In this document: piece after piece, positions 6,837 to 7,175 of the stretch | How the letters are laid out: every line of letters begins with the position of its first letter | Position numbering within the stretch: the stretch's first letter is position 1 | NCBI GenBank assembly: GCA_003156695.1 | Contig: PMHN01000133.1 | Coordinates: forward strand, 6,244 to 13,418 | DNA length: 7,175 bases | Direction: 5' to 3' | Source of the DNA: Gammaproteobacteria bacterium | GTDB lineage: Bacteria; Pseudomonadota; Gammaproteobacteria; Steroidobacterales; Steroidobacteraceae | Notes under the pieces: model-generated | Database searches by the model: none | What the model saw: the letters and a program-made list of their open reading frames with translations, nothing else | What the model was told of the DNA's origin: nothing | Program-made: the position numbers and the translations under genes

Positions 6837-6842
6837 ATTGTA
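6837..6842 (-). promoter_or_regulatory. Putative -10 element (TACAAT) of the bufferin operon
   Basis: TACAAT on the minus strand matches five of six -10 positions and is the same hexamer as in the cystathionine beta-synthase promoter. Transcription would start near 6830, leaving a leader of about 30 bases before ATG 6800. No convincing TTGACA-like box stands 16-18 bases upstream (TGGAGC is the nearest), so an activator or another sigma factor may be involved. Bufferin operons in some bacteria are under ECF sigma control, but I could not identify such a box with confidence. Confidence 0.4.
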
Positions 6843-6884
6843 GCGCCGGACGCCCACAGCTCCACCGTGTCCCCAACAAGCGAC

Positions 6885-6896
6885 GTAAGTGCTTAC
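6885..6896. promoter_or_regulatory. Inverted repeat GTAAG-TG-CTTAC in the divergent intergenic region
   Basis: A perfect five-base inverted repeat with a two-base centre lies about 45 bases upstream of the putative bufferin -10 and about 145 bases upstream of the uvrA-like start. The symmetry is what a dimeric regulator would bind, but at this length it can easily occur by chance. The rest of the roughly 200-base gap (6843-7041) shows no gene, no terminator and no canonical SOS (LexA) box of the CTGT-N8-ACAG form. Confidence 0.25.
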
Positions 6897-6972
6897 CGGC
6901 ACACGCAAATACCCTGCCACGAGCCTCAGCGGGAGTGCGCACGTACAGTAGACCGGCCGCCATAACACTGGA

Positions 6973-6999
6973 TTGCACTCGGCGTGAATCCATTACACT
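6973..6999 (+). promoter_or_regulatory. Weak promoter-like element for the uvrA-like gene
   Basis: TTGCAC (6973-6978) and TACACT (6994-6999) are each four-of-six matches to the sigma-70 boxes, but the spacer is only 15 bases, shorter than ideal. A start near 7006 would give a leader of about 35 bases. It is offered only as the best candidate in the gap. Confidence 0.25.
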
Positions 7000-7041
7000 T
7001 ACAGAGCCTGTGCCCGGGTGCTTTTAACTGACAGTAACGGA

Positions 7042-7175
7042 ATGACCGACGCCTCCCGCGACGCCATCCTTGTACGTGGTGCGCGCCAGAACAACCTGAA
7101 AACGCTCGATCTCGATATCCCGCTCAACGAGCTGATCGTTGTGACGGGGGTGTCGGGCTCGGGCAAGTCGTCGCT
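7042..7175 (+). CDS. UvrA-family excinuclease ATPase, N-terminal fragment
   Basis: The first 44 codons of a gene that runs out of the window. The translation carries [10 protein letters not shown] at residues 11-20, then [10 protein letters not shown] and [12 protein letters not shown] at 33-44, with the Walker A GxxGxGKS. This is the start of the first ATPase domain of UvrA, the damage-recognition subunit of nucleotide excision repair. The RGARQNNLK form with a short N-terminal extension is also seen in UvrA paralogues, including double-length ones, so I do not assign uvrA itself from this fragment. ATG 7042 was chosen because the homology begins soon after; GTG 7018 is an in-frame alternative. 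The ribosome-binding site is weak. It is transcribed divergently from the bufferin operon. Confidence 0.88.
   Translation, partial: MTDASRDAILVRGARQNNLKTLDLDIPLNELIVVTGVSGSGKSS

Noticed and set aside
6631..6993. Reading the bufferin gene as one 120-codon frame from ATG 6993
   Set aside because: The upstream two-thirds has no signal peptide or bufferin-like sequence, and ATG 6993 lies about 150 bases upstream of the likely -10. ATG 6800 has a far better ribosome-binding site, but not in this frame.
6843..7041. SOS box for the uvrA-like gene
   Set aside because: No CTGT-N8-ACAG pair could be found by eye; isolated ACAG and CTGT words are not correctly spaced.

Overview
The window looks like a high-GC chromosomal segment of a Gram-negative proteobacterium. 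The gene content (a bufferin-type peptide-modification operon, a heme-less cystathionine beta-synthase with a C-terminal CBS-domain pair next to a cystathionine gamma-lyase, and a DOMON-like/NamZ pair) suggests a gammaproteobacterium of the Xanthomonadales/Steroidobacterales kind. That placement is a judgement from protein flavour, not a measured one. I saw no phage, insertion sequence, tRNA, rRNA or CRISPR signal, and the coding density is very high.

Layout. Everything from 1 to about 6850 is read on the minus strand, so in transcription order it runs from right to left: a damaged bufferin precursor (bufA2-like, about 6800-6631), an MNIO/DUF692 enzyme (bufB-like, 6617-5739), a DUF2063 partner protein (bufC-like, 5742-4966), cystathionine beta-synthase (4913-3540), cystathionine gamma-lyase (3494-2328), an alpha/beta hydrolase (2331-1630), a DOMON-like protein (1645-1100) and a NamZ/DUF1343 exo-muramidase-like protein (1086 to beyond the left edge). 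At the right end a UvrA-family ATPase gene starts on the plus strand at 7042 and runs out of the window. About 200 bases (6843-7041) separate the two divergent units.

How the genes fit together. The first three minus-strand genes form a minimal ribosomally made, post-translationally modified peptide operon. A Cys-rich secreted peptide is modified by the iron oxidase BufB with the help of BufC, and in studied relatives the product binds copper. The next two genes form a reverse transsulfuration pair (homocysteine + serine to cystathionine to cysteine), with a plausible promoter of their own in the 52-base gap after bufC. The last three genes are tightly packed behind them (GTGA overlap, 16-base overlap, 13-base gap) and are probably carried on the same transcript. 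NamZ points to peptidoglycan-fragment recycling; the hydrolase and DOMON-like protein have no assigned substrate.

The most interesting point is the bufferin precursor. A well-placed Shine-Dalgarno and ATG at 6800 begin what reads like the first half of a signal peptide, but the conserved Cys-rich core lies in another frame. The two parts join only by a -1 shift, or by restoring a lost stretch of 3n+1 bases. Either the gene is freshly broken, the assembly has an error there, or something unusual happens in its translation.
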